A DNA stretch of 64,000 nucleotides, taken from assembly GCA_012931725.1 (NCBI GenBank), contig CM022951.1, positions 29,877,255 through 29,941,254 of the forward strand, given 5' to 3'. The position numbers and the translations under genes are program-made. Below are positions 10,611 to 21,187 of this stretch, piece after piece. Every line of letters begins with the position of its first letter. Position 1 is the first letter of the stretch. The notes under the pieces were generated by a model. It saw only the letters and a list, made by a program, of their open reading frames with translations, ran no database searches and had not been told where the DNA came from. The DNA is from Litsea cubeba. Taxonomy: Eukaryota > Streptophyta > Magnoliopsida > Laurales > Lauraceae.

Positions 10611-13600
10611 TCAGAGATACTCGAAGACTTCTTTTGGCAGAGGTTTTGTGAAGATATCAGCAACTTGCTCAGTAGTTGGAACATATTCCAACTTTACCTC
10701 ACCGTCTGCAACCTTTTCCTTGAGAAAGTGATAGCGAATTGCTACATGCTTCGTTCTAGAATGCTGAACAGGATTCTTGGAGATGTGAATTGCACTTGTG
10801 TTGTCACAGAGGATCGGCGTAGGATCCGTTGTCGGAACTCCTAGATCAGAGAGCATTTGCCGCATCCATAACACTTGTGTACAACAAGTTGCCGCTGCAA
10901 TATATTCCGCTTCCGCTATAGAAAGGGATACTGAATCTTGTTTATTACTATGCCATGCCACCAACCTTTCACTGAGATAGAATGCACCACCGCTTGTACT
11001 CTTGCGATCATCTATACATCCAGCCCAATCGGCGTCAGAGTATGCAACAAGAGTAAAGGATTTGCCTTTAGGATACCAAATGCTAAGCTCCATGGTACCT
11101 TTCAGATATCGAAATATCCTTTTTACTGCTGTGAGGTGCGTCTCAGTTGGTGATGCTTGAAATCGAGCCACCATACATACTGCTTGCAGAAGATCCGGTC
11201 TTGTAGCAGTCAAATAAAGCAAGCTTCCTATCATAGAACGATAAGTGGTGTGATCAACGGACGAACCCTTATCATCTTTGCTTAGCTTTGTGTTCGTTGT
11301 CATTGGTGTGCTCACTGGCTTGCTGTCTTCCATGTTAAAACGCTTCAGCATTTCCTTTATGTATTTCATCTGTGATATGAAGATACCATGTTTCAGCTGC
11401 TGAACTTGTAAACCAAGGAAGAACTTTAGTTCTCCAAGCATTGACATCTCAAATTCTTTCTTCATCGCTTCAGCAAAATTCCTGCACATTTCTTCATCAT
11501 TGCCACCAAAGATTATGTCATCGACATAAACAATAACAACCAGTTGTTTGCTCAACTCTGTTTTGACATAAAGATTGCTATCAACCAGTCCTTTTCCAAA
11601 ACCGATCTTGCGGAGATATAGGTCCAGCCTTGCATACAACGCCCTTGGCGCTTGTTTCAGCCCATAAAGAGCCTTTTTCAACTTGCACACTAGGTCTGAA
11701 TTTTTGCTAATGAGAAAACCATCAGGTTGCTCAATGTAGACCTCTTCTTCAAGTAATCCATTCAAGAAGGCTGACTTTACATCCATCTGAAATACCTTGA
11801 AGGTTTTGTATGCAGCCAATGCAAGAAACATACGAATGGCTTCCAGACGAGCCACCGGTGCAAAGGTCTCTTCAAAATCTATGCCTTCAACTTGAGCATA
11901 GCCTTTACAAACCAACCTTGCTTTGTTTCGTATGACCTGACCATCTTCATTCAGCTTATTCCGAAAGACCCATTTAGTACCAATAACATTCTTATCGGTA
12001 GGTCTAGAAACTAGTTCCCATGTGGAGTTCTTCTCAATTTGCTCCAACTCCTCATGCATAGCTTTCAACCAACTTTCATCGAGACTGGCTTCAGCCACAG
12101 TCTTGGGTTCAATGGTGGACACAAGTGAGTAATTGCTAACTACACTTTGTCTTGTTTTAACACCGACCTCAGGATCTCCAATGATTTGATCCTTAGGGTG
12201 TTGCTCTACCCAAGTGCTTTTCTTTCTAGGTGTAGCATCCTCTGAGTCATCCTTTGATTTCTCAGAATCATTAGGTTTAGCCACTTCATCATCAATCTCA
12301 CTCGAGTCCTCATAAACTGGACTGTCATAATGAGTTCCATTCTTGGATTCATGGTTTTCATCAATTCTAACATCGGCACTTTCTATGATTTTTCTGGTCC
12401 TTTTGTTAAGACATCTGTAAGCCTTACTAGATGAGGAATAACCCAGAAATATACCTTCATCAGATCTTTCATCAAATTTGCCCGGATTTTGTTCAAGACG
12501 CTTGATGTAACACTTGCTACCGAAGACTCTGAAGTGCTTGACTGTTGCTTTTCGCCCAAACCATAGCTCATAAGGAGTTTTGTCTTCATGTGGCCTGATT
12601 AAGCATCGATTCTGAATGTATACAGCCGTATGGATTGCCTCTTTCCAGTATTTGTCAGCTAGCTTGCTCTCAGTTAGCATTGTACATGCCATCTCTTGAA
12701 CGGTGCGATTTTTCCATTCCACAACTCCATTTTGCTGTGGAGTTCTAGGGGCTGAATACTGTCTTTGAATGCCATGGTGCTCACAATAGTTAGTGAAATC
12801 TTCAGATGTGAATTCACCACCTCGATCAGACCTTAAAATCTTGATACGTTTTCCAAGCATATTTTCAACCTGTGCTTTAAACACTTTAAAACGATCAAGT
12901 GCTTGATGTTTATGCTTAAGAAACAATACCCAAGTCATACGAGTATAATCATCAATGCATAACATAAAATACTTATCTCCATTGGTGCTTTGAGTTCGCA
13001 TCGGTCCACAGAGATCAGTGTGCACTAGCTCAAGAGGTTTCTTTGAATGATGCTCCTTTGACTTGAACATTACCCTCGTTTGCTTTCCCTTTTGACAAGA
13101 ATCGCAAATGGGGTTGGAAGGCTTTTCAACTATAGACATACCTCTGACAGCCTTTGATTTGTAAATCTTTGACATGTTATCAAAGTTTAGATGCCCAAGG
13201 CGTTTGTGCCACCACCAACTTTCCTCTGTCCGACTCATCAAGCAAGTCTTTTCAGCTCCATCTGACAATGTATAGAGATTTCCAGCAGTACTAGATCCAG
13301 TAGCCACTGTTTTGCCGTTGCTACTCTTCTTGATAGCAAAACCATTCTTAGTGAAGACAACTTCGTGGCCTTTGTCACAGATCTGGCTCACGCTAAGCAA
13401 GTTGTGTCTTAGTCCAGACACATATAAGACCTCGTCTGATCTGATCTTGTTTGCCTTTAGCTGAACAACACCTTTTCCGCAGATTTTGGCACCATCATTG
13501 TTACCAAACTTCACTGATCCGCCTTCATAGTGTTGTAATTTGACGAATTTTTCCTTATCACCTGTCATATGGCTTGAACAGCCACTATCAAGGACCCATG

Positions 13601-15434
13601 GTGCTGCCTTCTTTTGTGCATTGAATGTCGTTTGCACAATGAGAGATTCTTTGGAATTACCTTCCCTTTTCTTTGCCCTCCATGCCTTAACTAACTTGGG
13701 TTTCTTTTCAACCTGAAATTGGTTAGCAATAGGCAACCTACAATCCCTAGCCAAATGTCCATAATAATGACACATATAGCACTCAATTTTGTGGCTGTTT
13801 AGGATTGAAAAAGGATTCCTAGCCACAAATGGGCTGTTTCTAACATAGAATTTGCAGTCAGCTCTTTTATGTCCATATCTATTACAATGATAGCAATAAC
13901 CATAGAATCCGAACATTCTTCCTTTCTTAGGTGGCTGGTTAAACTCCACAAACCTTTTCTTATTGACCATCTCAATACTAGGCTGAATTTGATGCTTTGT
14001 AGCCTTGAGAGGTATGGCAGTTTGTTTCATAAACAAAGAAGATGCAGCTTTAGAGGACTCTCCGGTTTCAAATCCAATACCAAATTTATTGTGGAAGGGC
14101 TTTTGAACTTTCAGAATTTCATTGAGTTTCATTGTCCCTTCAATCGCTTGGAGTGCTTTGAGTTTTCGGCTACTTTCCAAGTTTTCAGCCTTTGCTCTAG
14201 CGATTTCAGTTTGAAGTTTCATAGCCTCTTCCTTTTTGATACTTATTTGATTTTGAAGGACTTCCACCATTCTTTTATGTTCTTCAACTTGAGTTTTCAA
14301 AGCAATAATTGAACTTTCAGATTCATGAAGAAGTTTCAGATTTTTCTTACTTGTTTTTCGTTCCATGCTAAGCTCCTCAAGTGCGGCAATGAGTTCTTCT
14401 TCGAGATTGACCTCAGCCTCCTCTTCCTCTTCCGGCTCTTGCTCCTCTTCTTCTTCAACGGTAACCATGAAGAGAGCTTCAGTTGCCTCGGCTGATTCAT
14501 CATCGTCTGAAGTTTCAGACGTGCTGTCATTATATTGACTGATGAAGCTTTTTGCTTTGCCCCTCTTTCTGAAATTTTTCTTCCACTTACTCTTATCGAC
14601 ATAAGAGTCATCATCATTATTTTCTTTCAGCGGACACTTCGCAGCAAAGTGACCAACACCGCCACAATTGAAGCATTTAAAGGGTAGCTTCCCTTTGTAC
14701 TTTCCATTGCTTCCTTCCTTCAGCTTTCTAACAAATTGAGCCTCAAGCTCATCATCATCAGTATCAGAATCCTGACCAGCAGTCTCTTTTCCCTTTTTCT
14801 GAACTTTGAAGGCCGCTTCTCTATCAGATGAAGACGTCTTACCTATGCGCATCTCATAGGCAGTGAGTGAACCATGCAACTCATCCATGGAAAATTCATT
14901 CAGATCCTTGGCTTCTTCTATGGCTGAGACTTTTGAATCAAACCGGGGAAGAAGAGATCTTAGAACCTTTTTGACGATGACTGGTTCTTTAATCTCCTCC
15001 CTTAGTCCACGAATGTCATTCGTGACTTCATTCACTCGTTGCAAATATGAGTCAACATTCTCGCTTTCCTCCATGCGAAGAGATTCAAATTGAGAGCGAT
15101 GGGTTTGCAATTTTGCTTCTTTGATCTTCTCATCTCCTTCATGAATGCTTTTCAACTTGTCCCATATTTCCTTGGCTGTTTTGCATGCATTTACTTTGAC
15201 CAGCTCGCTGTCCACAAGGCCACTAAAGAGTGCATTCTGCGCCATAGAGTCGTTGTCTGCTAACTTCTTCGTTGCAGCATCATTGGGTACAATGGCAATA
15301 TTGTAACCGACTCTGACAGTCTCCCAGACATCATAGCCAAGTGACTTAATGAAAGCCTGCATTCTGATCTTCCAGAAGGAGTAATTAGAACCATCAAACA
15401 AAGGTGCTTTCTTATTCCCTGTATTGGTTGCCAT
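10611..15434 (-). CDS. gag-pol: Element A Gag-Pol polyprotein (intact)
   Basis: This is a single open frame of 1607 residues from the ATG at 15434; the frame is open four codons further upstream (to a TTG at 15446), but MATNTGNKK is the first methionine. The order is Gag with CCHC knuckle at about residue 254, an acidic Glu-rich stretch and predicted coiled coil at about 320-435, two more CCHC knuckles starting at about 514 and 552, protease D-S-G-C at about 616, integrase with H-x3-H and catalytic D807, D870 and E906 (35 between the last two), RT with YVDD at about 1303-1306, and RNase H with its first aspartate near 1467, ending DIFTKPLPKEVFEYL. Gag packages element RNA; protease processes the polyprotein; RT/RNase H copy the RNA; integrase inserts the DNA. 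No break is visible. The order is Ty1/copia, Sirevirus-like. Confidence 0.93.
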   Translation of the reverse strand: MATNTGNKKAPLFDGSNYSFWKIRMQAFIKSLGYDVWETVRVGYNIAIVPNDAATKKLADNDSMAQNALFSGLVDSELVKVNACKTAKEIWDKLKSIHEGDEKIKEAKLQTHRSQFESLRMEESENVDSYLQRVNEVTNDIRGLREEIKEPVIVKKVLRSLLPRFDSKVSAIEEAKDLNEFSMDELHGSLTAYEMRIGKTSSSDREAAFKVQKKGKETAGQDSDTDDDELEAQFVRKLKEGSNGKYKGKLPFKCFNCGGVGHFAAKCPLKENNDDDSYVDKSKWKKNFRKRGKAKSFISQYNDSTSETSDDDESAEATEALFMVTVEEEEEQEPEEEEEAEVNLEEELIAALEELSMERKTSKKNLKLLHESESSIIALKTQVEEHKRMVEVLQNQISIKKEEAMKLQTEIARAKAENLESSRKLKALQAIEGTMKLNEILKVQKPFHNKFGIGFETGESSKAASSLFMKQTAIPLKATKHQIQPSIEMVNKKRFVEFNQPPKKGRMFGFYGYCYHCNRYGHKRADCKFYVRNSPFVARNPFSILNSHKIECYMCHYYGHLARDCRLPIANQFQVEKKPKLVKAWRAKKREGNSKESLIVQTTFNAQKKAAPWVLDSGCSSHMTGDKEKFVKLQHYEGGSVKFGNNDGAKICGKGVVQLKANKIRSDEVLYVSGLRHNLLSVSQICDKGHEVVFTKNGFAIKKSSNGKTVATGSSTAGNLYTLSDGAEKTCLMSRTEESWWWHKRLGHLNFDNMSKIYKSKAVRGMSIVEKPSNPICDSCQKGKQTRVMFKSKEHHSKKPLELVHTDLCGPMRTQSTNGDKYFMLCIDDYTRMTWVLFLKHKHQALDRFKVFKAQVENMLGKRIKILRSDRGGEFTSEDFTNYCEHHGIQRQYSAPRTPQQNGVVEWKNRTVQEMACTMLTESKLADKYWKEAIHTAVYIQNRCLIRPHEDKTPYELWFGRKATVKHFRVFGSKCYIKRLEQNPGKFDERSDEGIFLGYSSSSKAYRCLNKRTRKIIESADVRIDENHESKNGTHYDSPVYEDSSEIDDEVAKPNDSEKSKDDSEDATPRKKSTWVEQHPKDQIIGDPEVGVKTRQSVVSNYSLVSTIEPKTVAEASLDESWLKAMHEELEQIEKNSTWELVSRPTDKNVIGTKWVFRNKLNEDGQVIRNKARLVCKGYAQVEGIDFEETFAPVARLEAIRMFLALAAYKTFKVFQMDVKSAFLNGLLEEEVYIEQPDGFLISKNSDLVCKLKKALYGLKQAPRALYARLDLYLRKIGFGKGLVDSNLYVKTELSKQLVVIVYVDDIIFGGNDEEMCRNFAEAMKKEFEMSMLGELKFFLGLQVQQLKHGIFISQMKYIKEMLKRFNMEDSKPVSTPMTTNTKLSKDDKGSSVDHTTYRSMIGSLLYLTATRPDLLQAVCMVARFQASPTETHLTAVKRIFRYLKGTMELSIWYPKGKSFTLVAYSDADWAGCIDDRKSTSGGAFYLSERLVAWHSNKQDSVSLSIAEAEYIAAATCCTQVLWMRQMLSDLGVPTTDPTPILCDNTSAIHISKNPVQHSRTKHVAIRYHFLKEKVADGEVKLEYVPTTEQVADIFTKPLPKEVFEYL

Positions 15435-15488
15435 GTGATTTGACAAGAGATCACCCTTAGCGTGTTAAGCTTTTCAAGGGAACCTTAC

Positions 15489-15500
15489 GCTCTGATACCA
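15489..15500 (-). promoter_or_regulatory. Primer-binding site, element A
   Basis: The minus strand reads TGGTATCAGAGC, complementary to the 3' end of initiator tRNA-Met, two bases from the 5' LTR edge at 15503. Confidence 0.92.
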
Positions 15501-16160
15501 ATTGTTAGATATCGCGATCACTGAGAGGGGGGGGGGGTGAATCAGTGATTCTTTAAAAACAGGTCCAATTTAACAACAAAAGCAAATCAAATCACACAAG
15601 GACACCAGATTTAACGTGGTTCACCGAAAGGCTACGTCCACGGTTCAAAGACTGTCCGAACACCAATCCGGAACAGATCTGAATCTATTTAGTCGCACCA
15701 ACGACAAAGAGCACCAACCCTTAGTTTCAGATAGCACCAACTATCTAGGAAGCACCTACTCCCTTTAGTTTCAGATAGCACCAACTATCTAGGAAGCACC
15801 GACTCCCTTTACAATTTATCTGCACCAACAGATAGGATCACCAAACCCCAGACACCAAGCACCAACTTGATGTTCAACAGAATAAGAATGGAAACCTTTT
15901 TCTATAGCCCTTCCCCTCTACAATCTCTCTCTCTCAATCCCCTACAAATTGAAAATTAAAGCATAAACAGAGAGACACTTATCTTATGGACGAAACACCA
16001 TCTTCAAGAGCACATCCTCGTCCACACTTGCTGTAGAAACTTCTGACAATACTGCACACAGCAACAGCACTCTCTTCTCTCCAAAACTCTCTCTCTTTTC
16101 TTCTCTTTTCTCTTCTCTTCTTTCTCTCTTGTTGTGTCTACTTAAAAACGAACCAAACAT

Positions 16161-16173
16161 GCCTTTATATAGG
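16161..16173 (-). promoter_or_regulatory. TATA box of element A 5' LTR
   Basis: The minus strand reads CCTATATAAAGGC, matching the box in A' and in the A 3' LTR. It is expected to start the full-length element RNA about 30 bp further left. Confidence 0.7.
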
Positions 16174-16298
16174 TTATGATAACCCTTAAGAGTGTTCAAA
16201 ATAGGCTACAATTCGTTTAGAAAGAGTCCCAAACGAAATAGATAAGAATGCTAAATTTTCGTGCAAGACTTCTGTTTCTACGCAACTCTGGTTCCCGT

Positions 16299-16494
16299 GC
16301 TCGGTCGACATCTTTCCTTGCTCGGTCGACATCATACACAGTCTGGAAACAGATAACTTTCATGCTCGGTCGACATCCTGGGGTCCCGGTCGACCGACGA
16401 CACACTGTGTCACGAAAATAACTGGGAGCTTCCTGAAACTTTTTCTGCAGGTTTCTCTTTGCTCGGTCGACCGCATGGGGTGCCCGGTCGACCG
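16299..16494. repeat. GGTCGAC palindrome array in element A LTR U3
   Basis: Six GGTCGAC cores occur in about 200 bp. Three are complete CGGTCGACCG decamers (16387-16396, 16464-16473 and 16485-16494); the others read GCTCGGTCGACAT. The array lies about 130-320 bp upstream of the TATA box. The same position in A' holds a CTACCGGTAG array instead. Confidence 0.75.
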
Positions 16495-16688
16495 ACCACT
16501 CTGCTTCAGGAATTCAGAATTCCTGAACTGTTTCAACTCTGATTTCTCTTTTAAGCTTTATCAACACCAACCTATTAACTTCATGTTTGTGACAATGTGT
16601 TGACAAGAATCCCAACTCAAAACAATGCTTGAGATACTAATTTCTTCAATTCTTCAAAAAACTTCACAAGTCATCTCAAATTCCAACA

Positions 16689-17426
16689 GTACCACTGTCT
16701 CGAGATCAATGTCCAAAGACATCTGAAGAGATAGAGACCATGAGGAGAGTTCCATATGCATCCGCTGTTGGAAGCCTCATGTATGCTATGTTATGTACTA
16801 GACCAGATATTTGCTTTGCCGTTGGCATGGTTAGCAGATATCAGTCAAATCGTGGACCTATGCATTGGACAGCTGTTAAGCATATATTCAAGTATCTTCG
16901 GAGAACGAAAGATTATATGCTAACCTTTCGAGCAGATGATCTAACGCCATTGGCGTATACAGACTCTGATTTCCAATCTGATAGTGACGCCAGAATGTCT
17001 ACCTCAGGGTACGTCTTTACTTTGTCAGGAGGGGCTATATCATGGAGAAGTGTCAAGCAATCCTGTATAGCTGATTCTACCATGGAAGCAAAGTATGTGG
17101 TGGCATCGGAAGCTGTGAAGGAAGCAGTATGGCTCAGAAAATTCCTGTTGGAATTGGGAGTTGTTCCTGCAGTGCATAAACCGATTGTCATGTACTGCGA
17201 TAACACTGGTGTTGTAGCACAGTGCAAAGAGCCCAGGAATCAAAAGAAAGGCAAGCACATTCAGAGAAAGTACCACTTGATCCGGGAATTCATTCAGGAT
17301 GGAGAGATAGTGGTAGAGCATGTTGCTTCAGCAAATAACTTAGCTGACCCATTTACTAAGACTCTTACAGAGAAAGTCTTCACTTCTCATGTTGAGTCTG
17401 TTAGGTTAGGAAGTAGTGATCTTTAG
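16689..17426 (+). pseudogene. pol: B1 RT end and RNase H
   Basis: This is the remainder of B1 pol after element A, starting with the second TSD copy GTACC and running in frame to the TAG at 17424-17426. It holds YASAVGSLMYAMLCTRPD and an RNase H domain (Y-T-D-S-D, the E in S-T-M-E-A, and the Y-C-D-N-T-G aspartate), and ends VRLGSSDL. Compared with B4 it lacks two residues near the end (SVRL for SMGVRL). As an isolated fragment it is not expected to be expressed. Confidence 0.9.
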
Positions 17427-17429
17427 TGC

Positions 17430-17440
17430 AAGTGGGAGTT
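17430..17440 (+). promoter_or_regulatory. Polypurine tract, B1
   Basis: The sequence AAGTGGGAGTT directly precedes the 3' LTR at 17441. The same tract is present in B4 (minus strand, 48756-48767). Confidence 0.85.
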
Positions 17441-19435
17441 TGTTGGGATTGGTGTATGCCCTAAAGCCCACTAGCTGCACTCTCATTCTTTGTTACTGGA
17501 TATTTACTGGTTATTTAATGGAATGACTCTTTTATGCTTAAACATGCATATATGTATGGTTGTGTAAGGCCCATTGTTTCTAGTAAATGAATTAGGTGTG
17601 TAGTGTCTACACACAGATAGGTCTAATTCATGGACACTGGAAACATCATATTTGTTCATAACTAAAAGATGGAGCTGGGCACTTCATCTTGGTAGAAGTT
17701 ATAATGAGAGACTCTCCTGTATTCAGGGTGACTTACCTACGTCATGGGAGGGCTTTCCCGGATTCATCTCATTAGTGCATATGCAATGCATTGAACAGGA
17801 CCATGGCAGGTGTGATCTCTAAAAAAGTACTATCACAGAGAGAGATCAAGTCACCTCATGCTACTGAGTGACCGGTGCTCTTAATCTTGAGCATTTGTGG
17901 ATGAACTGATGAAGTCAAGTTCTTGTGCTTTAATTCACTATGGGTGAGATTCTTTTCATGGGTCAACAGCTCTGTGTTTTGGGTACTCGGACTTGATCAG
18001 TTGGGACGTGCAGATGCAATATAGAATCTATGCCATCTGATGATGGAATAATCGTCCCCTTAGAATTATCCGATTAATCATCAAAATCTAAGATCTTAGT
18101 ATATGGATGTTTCATATGAATATTGAACTTGTGGGTCGCTCCCGGGATCAAGAGAAAGATATTCGAATGATGATTATGTTTAAGGATATGAAGTTCTAAG
18201 GTTTAGATGTAATAGGGAAGGTTGATAGTACATGTGATAACCTGACTCGATTATGGATGTTAAATAGAGGGGCATTCAGGTCATTACACTTAGTAGGTCG
18301 AAGACAACCGTCATTTTATGACGAGCTTATTATATTATATATTTGTCCTTGGAGTTCAACCATAACTCTTTAGTGGAATGAGTTAAGTTTAAAATGGTCT
18401 TAATGTTGCTATGGGTTTAGCATGGACATTTTGGTCATTTTGGGAGCCAATGGCAAATATGTCTTTTGGTCCCTTCTCTAGTCACTTTCCAAGATTGGTA
18501 TGGTTTCCTAAAATGTTTAGATAACATAAGGATGAATTATTTTAGTGGAAAAATAATTTTGAGTTTAAATTCAAATAGGCCTTTGATGGCATACGTGAAT
18601 TTAACTCTAGATAAATTGTATGTGGGCCATGGTGTGCATTAATATGTGGGATGTCCATAATAGGATTTCCATGGGTAAGGTTTCCAACTTTGAGTAGGAC
18701 TCTCTACTTGGAAAGTTGTACTCCTCTTTGGATTAGTATTCCTATGAGATAGTTTCCTTTTTGGATTAGGAACTTAAAATTAGTAAGTGTTCTACAACTA
18801 GGATTACTAATTGCATGGGAAGTTCCTTTTGGTTTCCTTTTCTAATTAGAGTGTTTCATAAAGGAAATAAGTCTTTCCTTTTTGGACATCAATGAGAATT
18901 AGAAGAGATAAACTTTTAGGAAAGGTTTCCTCAAAGTTTCTATAAAAGAAACAACTCTTCCCCATGGACGTCCTACACACTAAGAGAGCCACAAGGTGCC
19001 ACACATCCAGCCTTGGAGTAGTTTCTTCTTCATTGAAGAAAACTTTGAGATCTGAGATTTTCCATTAGAGAAATAGTTCTCAACTCCTAGATTAAGATCC
19101 CACCATCTTAGCCAATCAGATTTGGAAGTGAGATAGAGAAGAAGATCAAAGGCAATACTAGTGCAGAAAATTCCAGCAACTTGTTTGCTAATTGCAAGTC
19201 TGAGTTCGGGCCTTTGGATCTATTTTTTCAGAGATTTGAAGTCTACAAATCTTCGAGGTAATAGTCTTCTTCATTCTCCTTTAATTATACACTTGTTGGT
19301 CATGAATTCATGGAGTTCTCATGCGATCTATATGGCTGATTTATGCTGGCCAAATCAGATTTTTAAAATCTGTCATGTTACAAATTAGCCATGAATATCT
19401 TCCGCTAATTCAGATCTGAATCGCAGTTTCTTTCA
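17441..19435 (+). repeat. B-family LTR shared by B1 (3') and B2 (5')
   Basis: This is a 1995-bp LTR that starts TGTTGGGATTGGTG and ends GTTTCTTTCA. It has a polypurine tract on its left and a primer-binding site on its right, so it is at once the 3' LTR of B1 and the 5' LTR of B2. The TATA box CTATAAAAG is at 18940-18948 and GGACGTCC at 18965-18972. Confidence 0.93.
18940..18948 (+). promoter_or_regulatory. TATA box of B LTR
   Basis: CTATAAAAG is followed about 25 bp later by ATGGACGTCC (18964-18972), which falls where transcription should start. The same arrangement is seen in the B3 LTR (40516-40524 with 40542-40549) and in B4. Confidence 0.65.
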
Positions 19436-19436
19436 G

Positions 19437-19449
19437 TGGTATCAGAGCC
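19437..19449 (+). promoter_or_regulatory. Primer-binding site, B2
   Basis: TGGTATCAGAGCC is complementary to initiator tRNA-Met and lies one base after the LTR end. Confidence 0.92.
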
Positions 19450-21187
19450 ACTCCATGTGAAATCATGATCCCATGTTGTGTATAATTAATCCTAGATTGA
19501 TTATGGGTATGGTGGCACCCTATTAAAGTTATGTTGTGATGCATGTTGTATGCAAGTTTCATTAACATTGCTGGAATTTATTTTCCAGATTTGTTTAATG
19601 ATGCACATAGTGAGTTTGCATGCACTAACCTCTTTGTTTGCAGCCATGTATTGCATCCTTGATGGTTCGCATGATTGTTATGTGGATTTGGATGTTTTTT
19701 CATTAGTTGGAAAGTGTACGATTGCGCGTTTAGCAATCATAGGAAGTTGTAATTCTTTCTTTACTTTTATTCCAACTAGTCTTGATGTAAGCTTTCTTGA
19801 AAAGCATAGGTATCTCCAATGTAATTTGGGTTTTTGTTTTTTATGGGTTTGCTTGTATAAATTTGATTTATTAGATCAAGCAAGAAGAAGAAAGTTTCAA
19901 GAAAGGTTGCAAGTAACCGGACTCCTTAGTGGTGGAGGAGAGAAGACTTCTTGGTGAAAGATGAGACCTATTCTTGATGTCCTAGTTCGATAAGGATTAC
20001 AAGTCCGAAGAGCAAGGAGCCATCAAGGATCGCATACTTTTATTTGCTTTTATATATGGAATGCATGGATGAGTGCTTTATATAATTGCTATAATTGTCA
20101 CCTAGAAACATGGCCACCATTAGGTTCTAAAATTGGCATCTTTATTGTATTAGATTGTTTTTAGTTTGGCAAATTGTTTTAAACGGAACTTAGACCAGCA
20201 CCTTCTATTTGTCTAAGGTTTAAAATTGGATAGGGTTTAGTTTATCTTGGTACCCTTGGTTTCCAAAGAAGGCTAAACTAAAATCTAATTAGATGCTACC
20301 TATGGGTTTTCATAACCCAAGATAGGTTTTTGACTCTTTGAAGGGATTTGCTCAAATGTTTTAAAGCAAAGGTTATTTGATTTTAAGATGACTTAAGTCA
20401 TAAATTTAATTAACCAAGTTTGCTAGATTTAAAAAGAGCTTTTGAGTAAAACAATGTAAAGGTCAAAAAGTATAAACCCTAGTGATAAATAATCAAGTGG
20501 GAGAGGGGTTTTTGGAAAGACCCCACGGCCTTCCATTTTCGGTTCATGTTATCTCATTAAAGTGTTAGTAGGTGCGGCCATCCCTTCGGTGGAGTTCTTT
20601 AGTAAAGACCTCTTTGATGGGTTAATGGGTGAACTAATGTGAATATTCGTAATGAGGTGTTAGTAGGAGTGGCCATCCCTTCGGTGGAGTTCTTTACTAA
20701 AGATCACTTCTATAGAATGTCAATGAAGTGTTGGTGGGAGCGGCCATCCCTTCGGTGGAGCTCTTTACTAAAGGTCACTTCTAGAAAGGATAAAAGTCTC
20801 TTCCCTTCGGAGGACTTAATCATAGACATTCTGGGAAATTTCATAAGAGATGGTTATACACTTGACATAAGACGGTAATGACCTCTCCTTAGGAGTTAAA
20901 GGGTTATTTGTCATATGAGGCCAAACCAATCAGTGATTGGACTACCACTGGATATGTGTCCAGATAGTGATAATCCAAATAAGTCTGCCTTAATTCAACG
21001 TGACTGTAGGCTCGGCCATCCCTTCGATGGAGGGTCTATGAGGAGGTTGAAACACTGATACATTATGATTGGGGTGGAATAATGTAAAAAGTTTTTGTGC
21101 TTTGTTTTTCCTTTTGTAACAAGCACCATATGCATATTACATATATACTGCATGTCTAATTATAAACCGTTTTATATCCAGAAAGAG
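19450..21187 (+). other. B2 untranslated leader
   Basis: The leader is nearly identical to that of B1, with hairpin 15-mers at 20578-20592, 20673-20687, 20744-20758 and 21016-21030. A 135-codon open frame at 19550-19957 is also present in B3, but lacks a recognisable domain. Confidence 0.7.

Larger units (their letters stand above)
7253..16688 (-). mobile_element. Element A: complete Sirevirus-like copia
   Basis: This is a complete minus-strand LTR retrotransposon flanked by TSDs GTACC (7248-7252 and 16689-16693), inserted in the RT gene of B1. It has a 5' LTR (15503-16688), PBS, a single 1607-residue polyprotein, a region of repeated polypurine tracts, and a 3' LTR (7253-10259) that contains solo LTR C2. 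Without C2 and one TSD both LTRs are 1186 bp; I counted about 17 differences by eye, roughly 1.4 percent. The long gag with coiled coil, the extra zinc knuckles and the multiple polypurine tracts are features described for the Sirevirus (Maximus/SIRE) lineage. It is the only element here that might still be autonomous. Confidence 0.93.
15503..16688 (-). repeat. 5' LTR of element A
   Basis: This is the uninterrupted 1186-bp LTR (minus strand TGTTGGAATTTGAGATG...GATATCTAACA). It carries the palindrome array, TATA box, a (CTTCT)n-rich tract and a G-run near 15526-15537 that is also present at 7277-7287 and 228-238. TSD GTACC follows at 16689. Confidence 0.94.
1348..19435 (+). mobile_element. Element B1 (copia), internal region and 3' LTR, with nested insertions
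   Basis: This is a plus-strand Ty1/copia element. Its 5' LTR and PBS are left of the window, displaced by A'. The internal region runs 1348-17440, interrupted by C1 (3249-4227) and A (7253-16688); its 3' LTR is 17441-19435. Removing the insertions and one TSD copy each restores continuous alignment with B2 and B3. The gag-to-RNase H order puts it in Ty1/copia. The LTR length, TGTTGG...ATGCCCTA start and pol motifs suggest the Tork/Angela group, but that lineage call is an inference. The coding region is broken by a frameshift at about 6745 and by the insertions. Confidence 0.9.

Noticed and set aside
13869..14312. 147-codon open frame on the plus strand
   Set aside because: It is antisense to the gag coding region of element A and has no motif; a shadow of the real frame.
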